A stretch of 64,000 nucleotides of DNA from an uncultured Prevotellaceae bacterium. GTDB lineage: Bacteria > Bacteroidota > Bacteroidia > Bacteroidales > Bacteroidaceae. Below the pieces are notes generated by a model. That model saw nothing but the letters and a program-made list of their open reading frames with translations, did not search any database and was not told the DNA's origin. The DNA lies in contig ONMA01000025.1 in the NCBI GenBank assembly GCA_900318815.1, forward strand, positions 1 through 64,000, written 5' to 3'. The position numbers and the translations under genes are program-made. Shown here one piece after another: positions 1 to 6,934 of this stretch. Position 1 is the first letter of the stretch. Each line of letters opens with the position of its first letter.

Positions 1-246
1 GCTTCCTATCAAGGTGGTTTTAGAAAAGGACTACGTGAAGGTCAAGGAACGTTAAAGTGGAAAAATGGAAGTTTTTTCAATGGCACTTTCGAAAATGACC
101 ATCTCCAAGAAGGTAAATACCTACTTGCTGATAGCAGCTTTTTTAAGGGTTGGTTCCAAGATGACAGGCCGTTTCAAGGCGAATGGTACAATGCTGACGG
201 AACTTTATATGTAAAGATTAACAAAGGAAAAGCAGAATCAAAATGA
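1..246 (+). CDS. MORN-repeat protein, C-terminal part (5' end cut by window edge)
   Basis: An open frame runs from the first base to a TGA at 244-246, giving 81 residues with no start inside the window. The sequence shows MORN-type repeats (YQGGF..G..EGQG, FFNGTF...LQEGKY, FFKGWF...PFQGEW). MORN repeats are short beta-hairpin units that in bacteria occur in secreted or surface proteins and mediate binding; no catalytic role can be inferred. The stop overlaps the ATG of the next, broken, gene as ATGA. The last codons (INKGKAES) are repeated at 1450-1476 as an isolated relic, so this gene once had a second copy downstream. Its function is unknown. Confidence 0.75.
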   Translation, partial: ASYQGGFRKGLREGQGTLKWKNGSFFNGTFENDHLQEGKYLLADSSFFKGWFQDDRPFQGEWYNADGTLYVKINKGKAESK

Positions 247-508
247 ATAGAATCGAATTTAAGCACGCTCTATTGTGTGGTTTAGTATCATTTGCATTAT
301 CCAGTTTCCCATGATGAAAGTTGTGGCACAGGACATCATTGATAAGCCAATAATCAAAGAGGACAAAAATGCTATTGGCAAGGATGATGAGCGTCAATAT
401 GAACGCCAATACCAAAAGGCTTTCGAAAGAGCAAAGTACCTTTACCATCGTGGAATATATCAATCTTTTAAAGAACTTAGAAGCAACGGAGAGACCACAG
501 GAATCTAA
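243..508 (+). pseudogene. Frameshifted small secreted protein relic
   Basis: From the ATG at 243 there is a signal-peptide-like start (MNRIEFKHALLCGLVSFAL) that hits TGA at 312-314. The neighbouring frame continues without its own good start as MMKVVAQDIIDKP and stops at 508. Joined by one frameshift, the two halves give a signal peptide ending in a V-A-Q cleavage site, followed by a short charged region, which is the same layout as the start of the downstream SUMF and WG/Sel1 proteins (signal peptide, then xPIxKPxIxKDxN). The 3' end and the non-coding tail match the end of the WG/Sel1 gene near 3334-3430. I infer a decayed, internally deleted member of that family. Sequencing error at one base could also explain the split. 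Confidence 0.5.
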
Positions 509-660
509 GGAAACTAAAAAAACGATTTCAAAATGAAAAGAATTCATTTTATACTAATCGTCATAAATAAAACTATATGAAAAGAATACATTCAATACTG
601 TTAGTTATGGCATTGGCACTGCCCACTTCCGCCTGTATGGCGCAATATCCTATCAGTAAA
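482..660 (+). repeat. Segmental duplication, copy 1 (other copy about 3334-3520)
   Basis: The stretch from AGCAACGGAGAGA through the intergenic segment (CATTTTATACTAATCGTCAT) and into the first 80 nt of the SUMF gene is nearly identical to 3334-3520. It spans the end of one gene, an intergenic gap and the start of the next, so it reflects tandem duplication of a gene module rather than conservation of one domain. Confidence 0.8.
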
Positions 661-1422
661 CCTGTGATAAACAAAGACCCCAACCTTACGAATAAACCGA
701 AGGGAAAAGGTGGTATAAGCAAGGCTGACAAAGAGCGAATTTTGCAGAACCTTGTCAACAATATGGTTCGCGTGGAGGGCGGCACATTCACGATGGGTGC
801 CACTTCGGAGCAGGGAAGCGATGCACAGAGTGACGAGAAACCTGCGCATCAGGTGACGCTTTCTTCTTTCAGCATCGGCAAGTACGAGGTGACTCAGGAG
901 GAGTGGGAGGCCGTGATGGGCAGTAACCCGTCGAACTTCAAAGGAGCGAAGCGTCCTGTGGAGAAGGTGGACTGGCATGATTGCCAGGATTTCATCCGCA
1001 AGTTGAATGCACTGACGGGTAAGCATTTCCGCCTGCCCACGGAGGCTGAGTGGGAGTATGCCGCCCGTGGCGGCAATCGCAGTCAGGGATATAAGTATGC
1101 TGGCGGTAACACTATCGGCAGCGTGGCCTGGTACAAAGATAACTCTGGCAAGGAGACGCATTCTGTGGGCCAGAAGCAGTCTAATGAACTGGGCTTGTAT
1201 GACATGGCTGGCAATGTATGGGAGTGGTGTCAGGACTGGTATAATAGTAGCTATTATGTTAAAAGTCCTTTAACCAATCCTGTGAACAATACCTCAGCCT
1301 CCCGTCGCGTGCTCCGTGGTGGCGGCTGGAGCCTCAGCGCCAGGTACTGCCGTGTGTCGCTTCGGGCCAGCGGCACGCCCGTCTATTGCGACGATGACCT
1401 TGGCTTGCGCCTTGCCCTCTAA
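577..1422 (+). CDS. Secreted SUMF/FGE-like C-type-lectin-fold protein 1 with DGR-like variable C-terminus
   Basis: 281 residues. A signal peptide (MKRIHSILLVMALALPTSAC, likely cut after CMA) is followed by a KP-rich linker and one FGE-sulfatase domain (about residues 65-281): VEGGTFTMGA, KYEVTQEEWEAVMG, RPVEKVDWHDC, FRLPTEAEWEYAARGG, LGLYDMAGNVWEWCQDWY and a C-terminal RGG...CRVS...DDLGLRL block. True formylglycine-generating enzymes use this fold, but many secreted bacterial members are binding proteins. The last 39 codons align without gaps to those of the paralogue at 3436-4305, yet differ at 17 codons while the scaffold codons are identical. This is the pattern of a diversity-generating retroelement target. 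The protein is probably an exported, ligand-binding displayed protein; enzymatic activity is unlikely but not excluded. Confidence 0.85.
   Translation: MKRIHSILLVMALALPTSACMAQYPISKPVINKDPNLTNKPKGKGGISKADKERILQNLVNNMVRVEGGTFTMGATSEQGSDAQSDEKPAHQVTLSSFSIGKYEVTQEEWEAVMGSNPSNFKGAKRPVEKVDWHDCQDFIRKLNALTGKHFRLPTEAEWEYAARGGNRSQGYKYAGGNTIGSVAWYKDNSGKETHSVGQKQSNELGLYDMAGNVWEWCQDWYNSSYYVKSPLTNPVNNTSASRRVLRGGGWSLSARYCRVSLRASGTPVYCDDDLGLRLAL
1306..1416 (+). other. DGR-like variable region 1
   Basis: Gapless alignment with 4189-4299. In the first 93 nt there are 29 differences, 25 of them at codon positions 1 or 2, clustered in codons that end in C or G. Codons for the framework (RV.RGG, A..CRVS.R, P....DDLGLRL) are unchanged. 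This fits independent adenine mutagenesis of AAC-type codons copied from a shared template repeat. The template repeat and reverse transcriptase are not visible in this window. Confidence 0.7.
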
Positions 1423-1449
1423 GTTACAACCCCACAGTATGTACGCGCA

Positions 1450-1476
1450 ATAAACAAGGGAAAAGCAGAATCATAA
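1450..1476 (+). pseudogene. Relic of MORN gene tail
   Basis: Encodes INKGKAES then TAA, the same residues as the end of the MORN gene at 220-246 with only a few base changes. No upstream MORN coding sequence remains, so this is the scar of a second MORN copy. Confidence 0.65.
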
Positions 1477-1477
1477 T

Positions 1478-1612
1478 GAATTAATTATATTTTACTATCC
1501 AAGATTTGAATGGATGCCTAATAATTGGAGTAAAGTCATATCTATAGTTTTAAAGAACAAGCGTTTGGGCTTTATTAATGAATATGGAGTAAGTACTTTT
1601 GATTTTGATTAA
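1478..1612 (+). pseudogene. WG-repeat gene fragment
   Basis: An open frame without a start codon reads ...NNWSKVISIVLKNKRLGFINEYGVSTFDFD and stops at 1610-1612. The KNKRLGFINEYG segment is a recognisable WG (KWG) repeat unit like those in the intact gene that follows. I infer a truncated remnant of another WG-repeat gene. Confidence 0.5.
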
Positions 1613-1625
1613 ATACAGCTAATCT

Positions 1626-3392
1626 ATGAAAAGAATTATATTAATAACTATCATTGTTGGATTGGTATTACCCGATTCTGTCTGCATGGCACAACTTCCA
1701 ATTCCTAAACCGGATCTTTCGAAGCAAAAACCAAATCCTACTTTAAAATATGAAGATGTTACGACTCTAAAGCGAGGAGAAAAATATTCCAAAGTATATG
1801 ATTATGGGAGTAATGGGTTGGCTCTTGTTGAAGTTAAACGGCCATACGGAAGTGGGAAGAAATATGGCATGATTGACAGGGAAGGAAGACTTGTAGTACC
1901 CCTAACGTATGATTATATTGGTGATTATCATAGTGATTCAGGACGTGTATGGAGGGAACATCAAAAACTGCTGCGTGTGGAAAAAGATGTTTTTAAAAAT
2001 GGCTATGTGGTTACAAAAAAAATGGGTTATATTGATGCTTCAGGTAAAGTCCTTATCCCTTTAATCTATAGTTATGTTTCTCCTTGGGTTGTTGTTACCG
2101 ACAAAGATCCTTTTATCATATTGGAGAAAAATGGGAAATGGGGCTGTTTAAAGCCTGATGGAAGTGAACTCATTTCTTTGGTATATGATGAAATGGATAC
2201 ATCATACAATGAAGATTATCCTATTAGGATGCGAAAGGATGGCAAATGGGGATTATTCATTCCAAAAACGAATGAATTACTTCCATGTATTTATGATGAA
2301 ATGGGTAAATTCTACAGAGGGTATCCGCTATTTGCCAAGAAAAACGGAAAATATGGCCTTATAGACATGCAAGGAAAAGAAATAACGCCATTTAAGTATT
2401 CTACAGCAGGAGAATTTCACTCAAATAGAGCGGTTGTCAGTATAGATGGCAAATATGGTTATGTCAATTGGTTAGGTAACGAGGTGATTCCTTTAGAGTA
2501 TGAGATGGTAAATTCTTTTGATGACCTTAGCGGTTGGAATGAGGGAAAATATGCGATTGCCATTAAAAACGGAAAAGCTGGTATAATAGATAGAAAAGGA
2601 AATGTTGTTATTCCTTTCGAATATGATGCTGATACTAATCGCATGTTTGGATTTTTTGACAATAGCGATTGTAAGGTTGCCGTTCTTAAAAAAAATGGGA
2701 AATATGGAGTTGTAAATCATAAAAACGAAGAGATTTTGCCTTTTATTTATAGTCTCAATGACTGCAACAGTAATGAGGTCAAATTATATCCATTCAGTGG
2801 AGACAGTTATAAAGATATGATTTTTATAAGAGTATATGGAGTGTACAAAATAAAGAAAGACTATAAAGTACAATTTTGTGATAGTATTATAAAAAAGGAA
2901 GCTGCATGTGGGCAATTCGAACTTGGTAGAGAGTGTTATAAAAAGGAAGAATACAAGACCGCATCGGAATGGTTTTTGAAAGCAGCGAAACAAGGACATG
3001 CTGGGGCTTATTTATATTTAGGTTGGATGGCTGAATTTGGTAAGGGAAGAGAGAGTAGCTATATTGATGCTGCAAAATTGTATGAAGAAGCTGTAAAGAG
3101 AGATAATGCTAGTGCGATGGATCGCCTTGGCAACATCTACTATTATGGCAAGGTTGGAAATGGTCGTGATTATCAGCGTGCATTCCGTCTTTTTATGCAG
3201 GCTGCAGACCATCTTGATTCTGATGCAATGTATTATCTTGGCTGGATGTACGAATATGGACAAGGAACTGAGAAAGATATGAACAAAGCATTACTATATT
3301 ATCGTAAAAGTAGCCATCAGGGAAATGTGTCAGCAACGGAGAGAATACGGGAACTACAATCTAAGGAAACTGAAAAATCAATTTCAAAGTAA
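1626..3392 (+). CDS. Secreted WG-repeat and Sel1-repeat protein
   Basis: 588 residues. A signal peptide (MKRIILITIIVGLVLPDSVCMAQ) is followed by a KP-rich linker resembling the neighbouring SUMF proteins. About eight WG repeats follow (residues ~80-400; examples GKWGCLKPDGSELISLVYDE, GKYGLIDMQGKEITPFKYS, GKAGIIDRKGNVVIPFEYD), then about four Sel1/TPR-like repeats (residues ~425-575; AAKQGHAGAYLYLGWMAEFG, AMYYLGWMYEYGQGTEKDMN). Both repeat types build protein-binding scaffolds; there is no catalytic motif. It sits between two SUMF-type genes with a shared leader, suggesting one exported family of interaction proteins. The base composition is clearly more AT-rich than that of the SUMF genes. 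The partner or ligand is unknown. Confidence 0.85.
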   Translation: MKRIILITIIVGLVLPDSVCMAQLPIPKPDLSKQKPNPTLKYEDVTTLKRGEKYSKVYDYGSNGLALVEVKRPYGSGKKYGMIDREGRLVVPLTYDYIGDYHSDSGRVWREHQKLLRVEKDVFKNGYVVTKKMGYIDASGKVLIPLIYSYVSPWVVVTDKDPFIILEKNGKWGCLKPDGSELISLVYDEMDTSYNEDYPIRMRKDGKWGLFIPKTNELLPCIYDEMGKFYRGYPLFAKKNGKYGLIDMQGKEITPFKYSTAGEFHSNRAVVSIDGKYGYVNWLGNEVIPLEYEMVNSFDDLSGWNEGKYAIAIKNGKAGIIDRKGNVVIPFEYDADTNRMFGFFDNSDCKVAVLKKNGKYGVVNHKNEEILPFIYSLNDCNSNEVKLYPFSGDSYKDMIFIRVYGVYKIKKDYKVQFCDSIIKKEAACGQFELGRECYKKEEYKTASEWFLKAAKQGHAGAYLYLGWMAEFGKGRESSYIDAAKLYEEAVKRDNASAMDRLGNIYYYGKVGNGRDYQRAFRLFMQAADHLDSDAMYYLGWMYEYGQGTEKDMNKALLYYRKSSHQGNVSATERIRELQSKETEKSISK

Positions 3393-3520
3393 AAAAATAC
3401 ATTTTATACTAATCGTCATAAATAAATAAAACTATATGAAAAGAATACATTCAATACTGTTAGTTATGGCATTGGCACTGCCCACTTCCGTCTGTATGGC
3501 GCAAGATCCTATCAGCAAAC
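3334..3520 (+). repeat. Segmental duplication, copy 2 (matches 482-660)
   Basis: Near-identical to copy 1 across the end of the WG/Sel1 gene, the intergenic gap and the leader of the second SUMF gene. See the entry at 482-660. Confidence 0.8.
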
Positions 3521-4305
3521 CTGTGATAATAAAAGACCCCAACCCTGTGAATAAACCGAAGCGAAAAAGTGGTATAAGCAAGGCTGACAAAGAGCGAATT
3601 TTGCATAATCTAATCAACAACATGGTTTGGGTGGAGGGCGGCACGTTCACGATGGGTGCCACTTCGGAGCAGGGAAGCGATGCTCTCGATTGGCAGAAGC
3701 CTGTGCATCAGGTGACGCTCTCTTCTTTCAGCATTGGCAAATATGAGGTGACGCAGGAGGAGTGGGAGGCCGTGATGGGCAGTAATCCGTCGAAGTTCAA
3801 GGGTGCGAAGCGTCCTGTGGAGCGGGTGAGCTGGGATGACTGCCAGGAGTTCATCCGCAAGCTGAACGCACTGACGGGCAAGCGTTTCCGCCTGCCCACG
3901 GAGGCCGAGTGGGAATTTGCGGCCCGTGGCGGAAACCTTAGTCAGGGCTATATGTATGCTGGTGGCAATAGCATTGATAGCGTGGCTTGGTACAATGAGA
4001 ATAGCTATAATAAGGGAAGCAATAGTCCTGACTATGAAACTCATCCTGTAGGTCAGAAGCAGTCTAATGAACTTGGGTTATATGACATGGCTGGCAATGT
4101 AAAGGAGTGGTGTCAGGACTGGTACGATAGTAGCTATTATGGTAGAAGTCCTTCAACCAATCCTGTGAACAATGCCTCTGCTTACGGCCGCGTGAACCGT
4201 GGTGGCTGCCGGTACTGCCTCGCAGGGGGCTGCCGTGTGTCGAACCGGGGCAACTACGCGCCCAGCCACCGCGGCGACGACCTTGGTTTGCGCCTTGTCC
4301 TATAG
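3436..4305 (+). CDS. Secreted SUMF/FGE-like C-type-lectin-fold protein 2 with DGR-like variable C-terminus
   Basis: 289 residues, paralogue of the protein at 577-1422 with an almost identical signal peptide and FGE-sulfatase domain (VEGGTFTMGA, KYEVTQEEWEAVMG, FRLPTEAEWEFAARGG, LGLYDMAGNVKEWCQDWY). It carries a short insertion (about residues 196-204, around NKGSNSPDY) relative to copy 1. The C-terminus reads RVNRGGCRYCLAGGC, then CRVSNRGNYAPSHRGDDLGL, and differs from copy 1 at exposed positions only. In DGR targets of this fold the same segment forms the variable ligand-binding face. I infer a secreted variable binding protein. No other DGR component follows; the next gene is rplS on the other strand. 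Confidence 0.85.
   Translation: MKRIHSILLVMALALPTSVCMAQDPISKPVIIKDPNPVNKPKRKSGISKADKERILHNLINNMVWVEGGTFTMGATSEQGSDALDWQKPVHQVTLSSFSIGKYEVTQEEWEAVMGSNPSKFKGAKRPVERVSWDDCQEFIRKLNALTGKRFRLPTEAEWEFAARGGNLSQGYMYAGGNSIDSVAWYNENSYNKGSNSPDYETHPVGQKQSNELGLYDMAGNVKEWCQDWYDSSYYGRSPSTNPVNNASAYGRVNRGGCRYCLAGGCRVSNRGNYAPSHRGDDLGLRLVL
4189..4299 (+). other. DGR-like variable region 2
   Basis: Partner of 1306-1416. This copy keeps AAC at codons 4195, 4243 and 4252, where copy 1 has CTC, CTT and AGC, consistent with AAC in the unseen template. The boundaries are inferred from where the two paralogues return to near identity. Confidence 0.7.
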
Positions 4306-4386
4306 TTCTTCCTTCAAAAAAAAAGAAAAAAAGAGATAAAAGTATTTTCGGCGGTCTTGCCTCAAAAGGCGGGAGCTGAAACAATC

Positions 4387-4420
4387 AAAGGCGTTGCCCC
4401 TTGTTGGGAACAACGCCTTT
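4387..4420 (-). terminator. Terminator of rplS
   Basis: AAAGGCGTTG pairs with CAACGCCTTT around a 14-nt loop. On the minus strand it lies about 25 nt after the rplS stop and is followed by a T-rich run. Confidence 0.8.
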
Positions 4421-4445
4421 ATCTCTCTCTGAGTTCAGTTTAGGA

Positions 4446-4814
4446 TTAATCCTCCTGCTTGGCAGCACCAGAACGCTTCTCCTTGATGCGGGCAGCCTTA
4501 CCCGTGAGCTTGCGCAGGTAGTACAGCTTGGCGCGGCGAACCTTACCAATCTTGTTGACCTCGATGCTTTCAATGTTGGGCGACTCGATGGGGAAGATAC
4601 GCTCCACACCCACGGTGCCTGACATCTTGCGGACGGTGAAGCGCTTCTTCTCGCCGTGACCGACGATTTTAATCACCACACCACGATAGAGCTGGATACG
4701 CTCCTTGGAACCCTCGATAATTTTGTAAGCGACAGTAATGGTATCGCCAGCCTTGAACTGGGGATGCTTTTTGCCGGTTGCAAATGCTTCTTCAGCAACT
4801 TTAATTAAATCCAT
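4446..4814 (-). CDS. rplS: 50S ribosomal protein L19
   Basis: 122 residues starting [20 protein letters not shown]. This ATG is chosen because the longer frame adds 17 residues that do not fit the family, and L19 starts close to this motif. Conserved features include [47 protein letters not shown] and [12 protein letters not shown]19 sits at the 30S-50S interface of the ribosome. It appears monocistronic, with its own promoter at 4909-4916 and a strong terminator at 4387-4420. The 94-nt leader contains no recognisable riboswitch. Confidence 0.97.
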   Translation of the reverse strand: MDLIKVAEEAFATGKKHPQFKAGDTITVAYKIIEGSKERIQLYRGVVIKIVGHGEKKRFTVRKMSGTVGVERIFPIESPNIESIEVNKIGKVRRAKLYYLRKLTGKAARIKEKRSGAAKQED

Positions 4815-4908
4815 TTTTTTTATAATTAAATTGTTGTATCGTTCCTGCGAGGGCGTAACAGGCAACTCTCCTATCTTCCTGACAGCGGCCCAAGCCGAAA
4901 AGCGGGTG

Positions 4909-4916
4909 CAAAGGTA
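4909..4916 (-). promoter_or_regulatory. -7 element (TACCTTTG) of rplS
   Basis: Matches the Bacteroidota sigma-ABfr -7 consensus TAnnTTTG, followed by GCACCC, the typical start-site context. It lies 95 nt upstream of the rplS ATG. Confidence 0.7.
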
Positions 4917-5035
4917 CTGCTTTTAATTCAAATACATAGTCCTTCGTTCATAATAAATGAGCGGTTTAAGTTTTTTTATGAATAATTTGCGCGATTTTTT
5001 TGAATTGTTTGCATCGCTATATGAATGAAAAATTG

Positions 5036-5043
5036 TAAATTTG
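5036..5043 (+). promoter_or_regulatory. -7 element (TAAATTTG)
   Basis: Consensus -7 element 21 nt before the ATG at 5064. It lies downstream of the earlier in-frame ATG at 5025, which argues that the later ATG is the real start. Confidence 0.65.
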
Positions 5044-5063
5044 CAAAAATTAATGAATTGTCT

Positions 5064-5831
5064 ATGAGAAGAGTAATGAAAACCATGAGCGTATGCGGCA
5101 TGATATTGTTGGCCGCCTCATGCTCGACGCACTATCAGTTAACCAGCGTCAGCCGTTCTCAGATTATTGTTGACAGTCGCTTCGACCGTCAGCCAGACCC
5201 GCAGGCAGCAGCTTACCTTGCGCCCTACAAGCACCAGGTGGATTCCGTCATGGGACCCGTGGTGGGTGTCGTGGCACGCGACATGGTTCCCGACCGGCCG
5301 GAGAGCTTCCTGTCGAACCTGCTGCCCGACATCCTGATGTGGGCTGCCAAGGACTACAACGAGACACCCGTCTTCGCCGTCTATAACGTGGGGGGCATTC
5401 GCGCTGCGCTCTCAAAGGGCAAGGTGACCTACGGCGACGTGCTCGACGTTGCGCCGTTTGAGAACAAGATTTGCTTTGTGACCCTTACGGGCGACAAGGT
5501 GCTGGAGTTGTTCCACCAGATTGCCAGGCGTGGCGGCGAGGGCCTTAGTCATGGCGTGGAACTGGTCATCACGAAGGACTGTAAGTTCGTTTCCGTCAAG
5601 ATTAACGGCGAGGAGATAGACCCGGCCAGGAGCTACCGCATTGCCACCATCGACTATCTGGCGCAGGGTAATGACGAACTGGAGGCCTTCAAGGCCAGTA
5701 CTGATATAAACTCGCCGAAGGAGGCAAAGAACAATACGCGCTTCATCATCATGGACTACTTCCGCGAGCAGCACGCCAAGGGCCTCGAAGTGGATTCCAA
5801 GCTGGAGGGAAGGGTCAGAATCGCGAAGTGA
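5064..5831 (+). CDS. 5'-nucleotidase C-terminal-domain lipoprotein
   Basis: 255 residues. The start MRRVMKTMSVCGMILLAASC puts a lipobox (LAASC) at about residue 20; an in-frame ATG at 5025 lies upstream of the promoter and was rejected. The remainder matches the substrate-binding C-terminal domain of secreted 5'-nucleotidases (YNVGGIRAALSKGKVTYGDV, APFENKICFVTLTG, YRIATIDYLAQGNDELEAF). It contains no metal-binding domain; that domain is encoded separately downstream at 6086-6931. In canonical UshA-type enzymes the two domains are one chain. I infer that the two gene products form one cell-envelope nucleotidase. The proteins could also act independently. Confidence 0.85.
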   Translation: MRRVMKTMSVCGMILLAASCSTHYQLTSVSRSQIIVDSRFDRQPDPQAAAYLAPYKHQVDSVMGPVVGVVARDMVPDRPESFLSNLLPDILMWAAKDYNETPVFAVYNVGGIRAALSKGKVTYGDVLDVAPFENKICFVTLTGDKVLELFHQIARRGGEGLSHGVELVITKDCKFVSVKINGEEIDPARSYRIATIDYLAQGNDELEAFKASTDINSPKEAKNNTRFIIMDYFREQHAKGLEVDSKLEGRVRIAK

Positions 5832-5853
5832 CAACTGCACATGTATGAATAAG

Positions 5854-6045
5854 AACAACGGATTACACGGATTTAACGGATTTTCTGACCATATATCAAC
5901 GACTAAAGTCGCGATTAATGCGGATTACACGGATGACACACAGCAACTGCATCGCGGCTTTAGCCGCCGTAATTCGATGATAATCTGTGGAATGGTGATA
6001 ACATCGCGTAGCCCGAAATCCGTTTAATCCGTGAAATACGTTGTT
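5854..6045. repeat. Palindromic intergenic element, ACGGATTACACGG family
   Basis: Two 30-nt arms (5854-5883 and 6016-6045) are inverted copies with few mismatches, built on AACGGATT-type units. An inner inverted pair (CTAAAGTCGCGAT and ATCGCGGCTTTAG) nests inside. Related ACGGATTACACGGATT units recur at 49361-49388. This fills the gap between the two 5'-nucleotidase genes; no coding sequence is seen in it. Confidence 0.75.
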
Positions 6046-6085
6046 TAAAAGAACTTGCTAAACATGAATTAAAAAATAGAAGCTT

Positions 6086-6931
6086 ATGAATACCAAACGA
6101 CTGCTGATAGGTTTATCATTGATTTTCTTCAATCTGTCATTGTGCTTAGCGCAGAAGACCCTGACCATTCTGCATACCAATGATACGCACTCGTGCATCA
6201 TGCCGCTGAACAAGAACCTGGGCGACACCGTGCTTGCCGACCGTGGCGGATACCTGCGACGTATTGCCCTAATTAACGAGGAGCGACAGAAGGATCCCGC
6301 GTTGCTGCTCTTCGACAGTGGCGACTTCTCGCAGGGATCGGCCTACTACACCATGTTCAAGGGCGATGTTGAGGTGGGGCTGATGAACCAGATGGGCTAT
6401 GATGCCGCTACCATTGGCAACCATGAGTTCGACTTCGGCCTGGAGAATATGATCCGTGTCTTCAAACTGTGCAAGTTCCCCATCGTCTGCTCCAACTACG
6501 ACTTCGGCGACACGGAGCTGAAGGACATTGTGAAGCCCTATATTATAATAAAGAGGAATGGCGTGAAGATTGGCGTGTTTGCCCTCTGCCCCAAGCTCGA
6601 CGGCCTGGTATTCACCAAGAACTATGGTCCGCTGGTCTATCTGGATCCTGTCAAGGTGGCTCAGCAGATGGTGGACTTGTTGAAGAAGCAGAAGAAGTGC
6701 GACGTGGTCATCTGTCTTTCGCACTTAGGCTTCGAGGTCTCCGATTTCCCCTGCGACCGCGTCATCCCGGAGACGACAGGCATAGACCTGGTGCTTGACG
6801 GCCACACGCATACCTATCTGAAGAAGCTGGAGTATGTCAAGGATAAGAGCGGCCATCCCGTTCCCATAGACCAGAACGGCAAGCATGGTGCCCTCGTGGG
6901 CAAGCTGCAGCTGTCGCTCGACAAGAAATAG
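6086..6931 (+). CDS. 5'-nucleotidase metallophosphatase-domain protein
   Basis: 281 residues with an N-terminal signal peptide (MNTKRLLIGLSLIFFNLSLCLAQ). Calcineurin-like phosphoesterase motifs are in the expected order: ILHTNDTHS (metal ligands D and H), SGDFSQGS, IGNHEFDFG, CLSHLGFE and LDGHTHTY. These coordinate the dinuclear metal site that hydrolyses nucleotide 5'-phosphates or related esters in the periplasm. It ends soon after the catalytic domain, and the missing C-terminal domain is encoded at 5064-5831. The stop lies 3 nt from the convergent rodA stop. Exact substrate is not assignable. Confidence 0.9.
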   Translation: MNTKRLLIGLSLIFFNLSLCLAQKTLTILHTNDTHSCIMPLNKNLGDTVLADRGGYLRRIALINEERQKDPALLLFDSGDFSQGSAYYTMFKGDVEVGLMNQMGYDAATIGNHEFDFGLENMIRVFKLCKFPIVCSNYDFGDTELKDIVKPYIIIKRNGVKIGVFALCPKLDGLVFTKNYGPLVYLDPVKVAQQMVDLLKKQKKCDVVICLSHLGFEVSDFPCDRVIPETTGIDLVLDGHTHTYLKKLEYVKDKSGHPVPIDQNGKHGALVGKLQLSLDKK

Positions 6932-6934
6932 GAA

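Noticed and set aside
577-1422. Annotating the SUMF proteins as active formylglycine-generating enzymes
   Set aside because: No sulfatase is nearby, the proteins are exported, and the C-terminus is variable at positions where a catalytic site would need conservation.
1-4305. Reverse transcriptase or Avd gene of a DGR within the window
   Set aside because: Every long frame here is accounted for by MORN, WG/Sel1 and SUMF proteins; none contains an RT motif such as YxDD.
5025-5063. Upstream ATG for the 5'-nucleotidase C-terminal-domain gene
   Set aside because: It lies upstream of the -7 element at 5036-5043 and would bury the lipoprotein signal behind 13 charged and polar residues.
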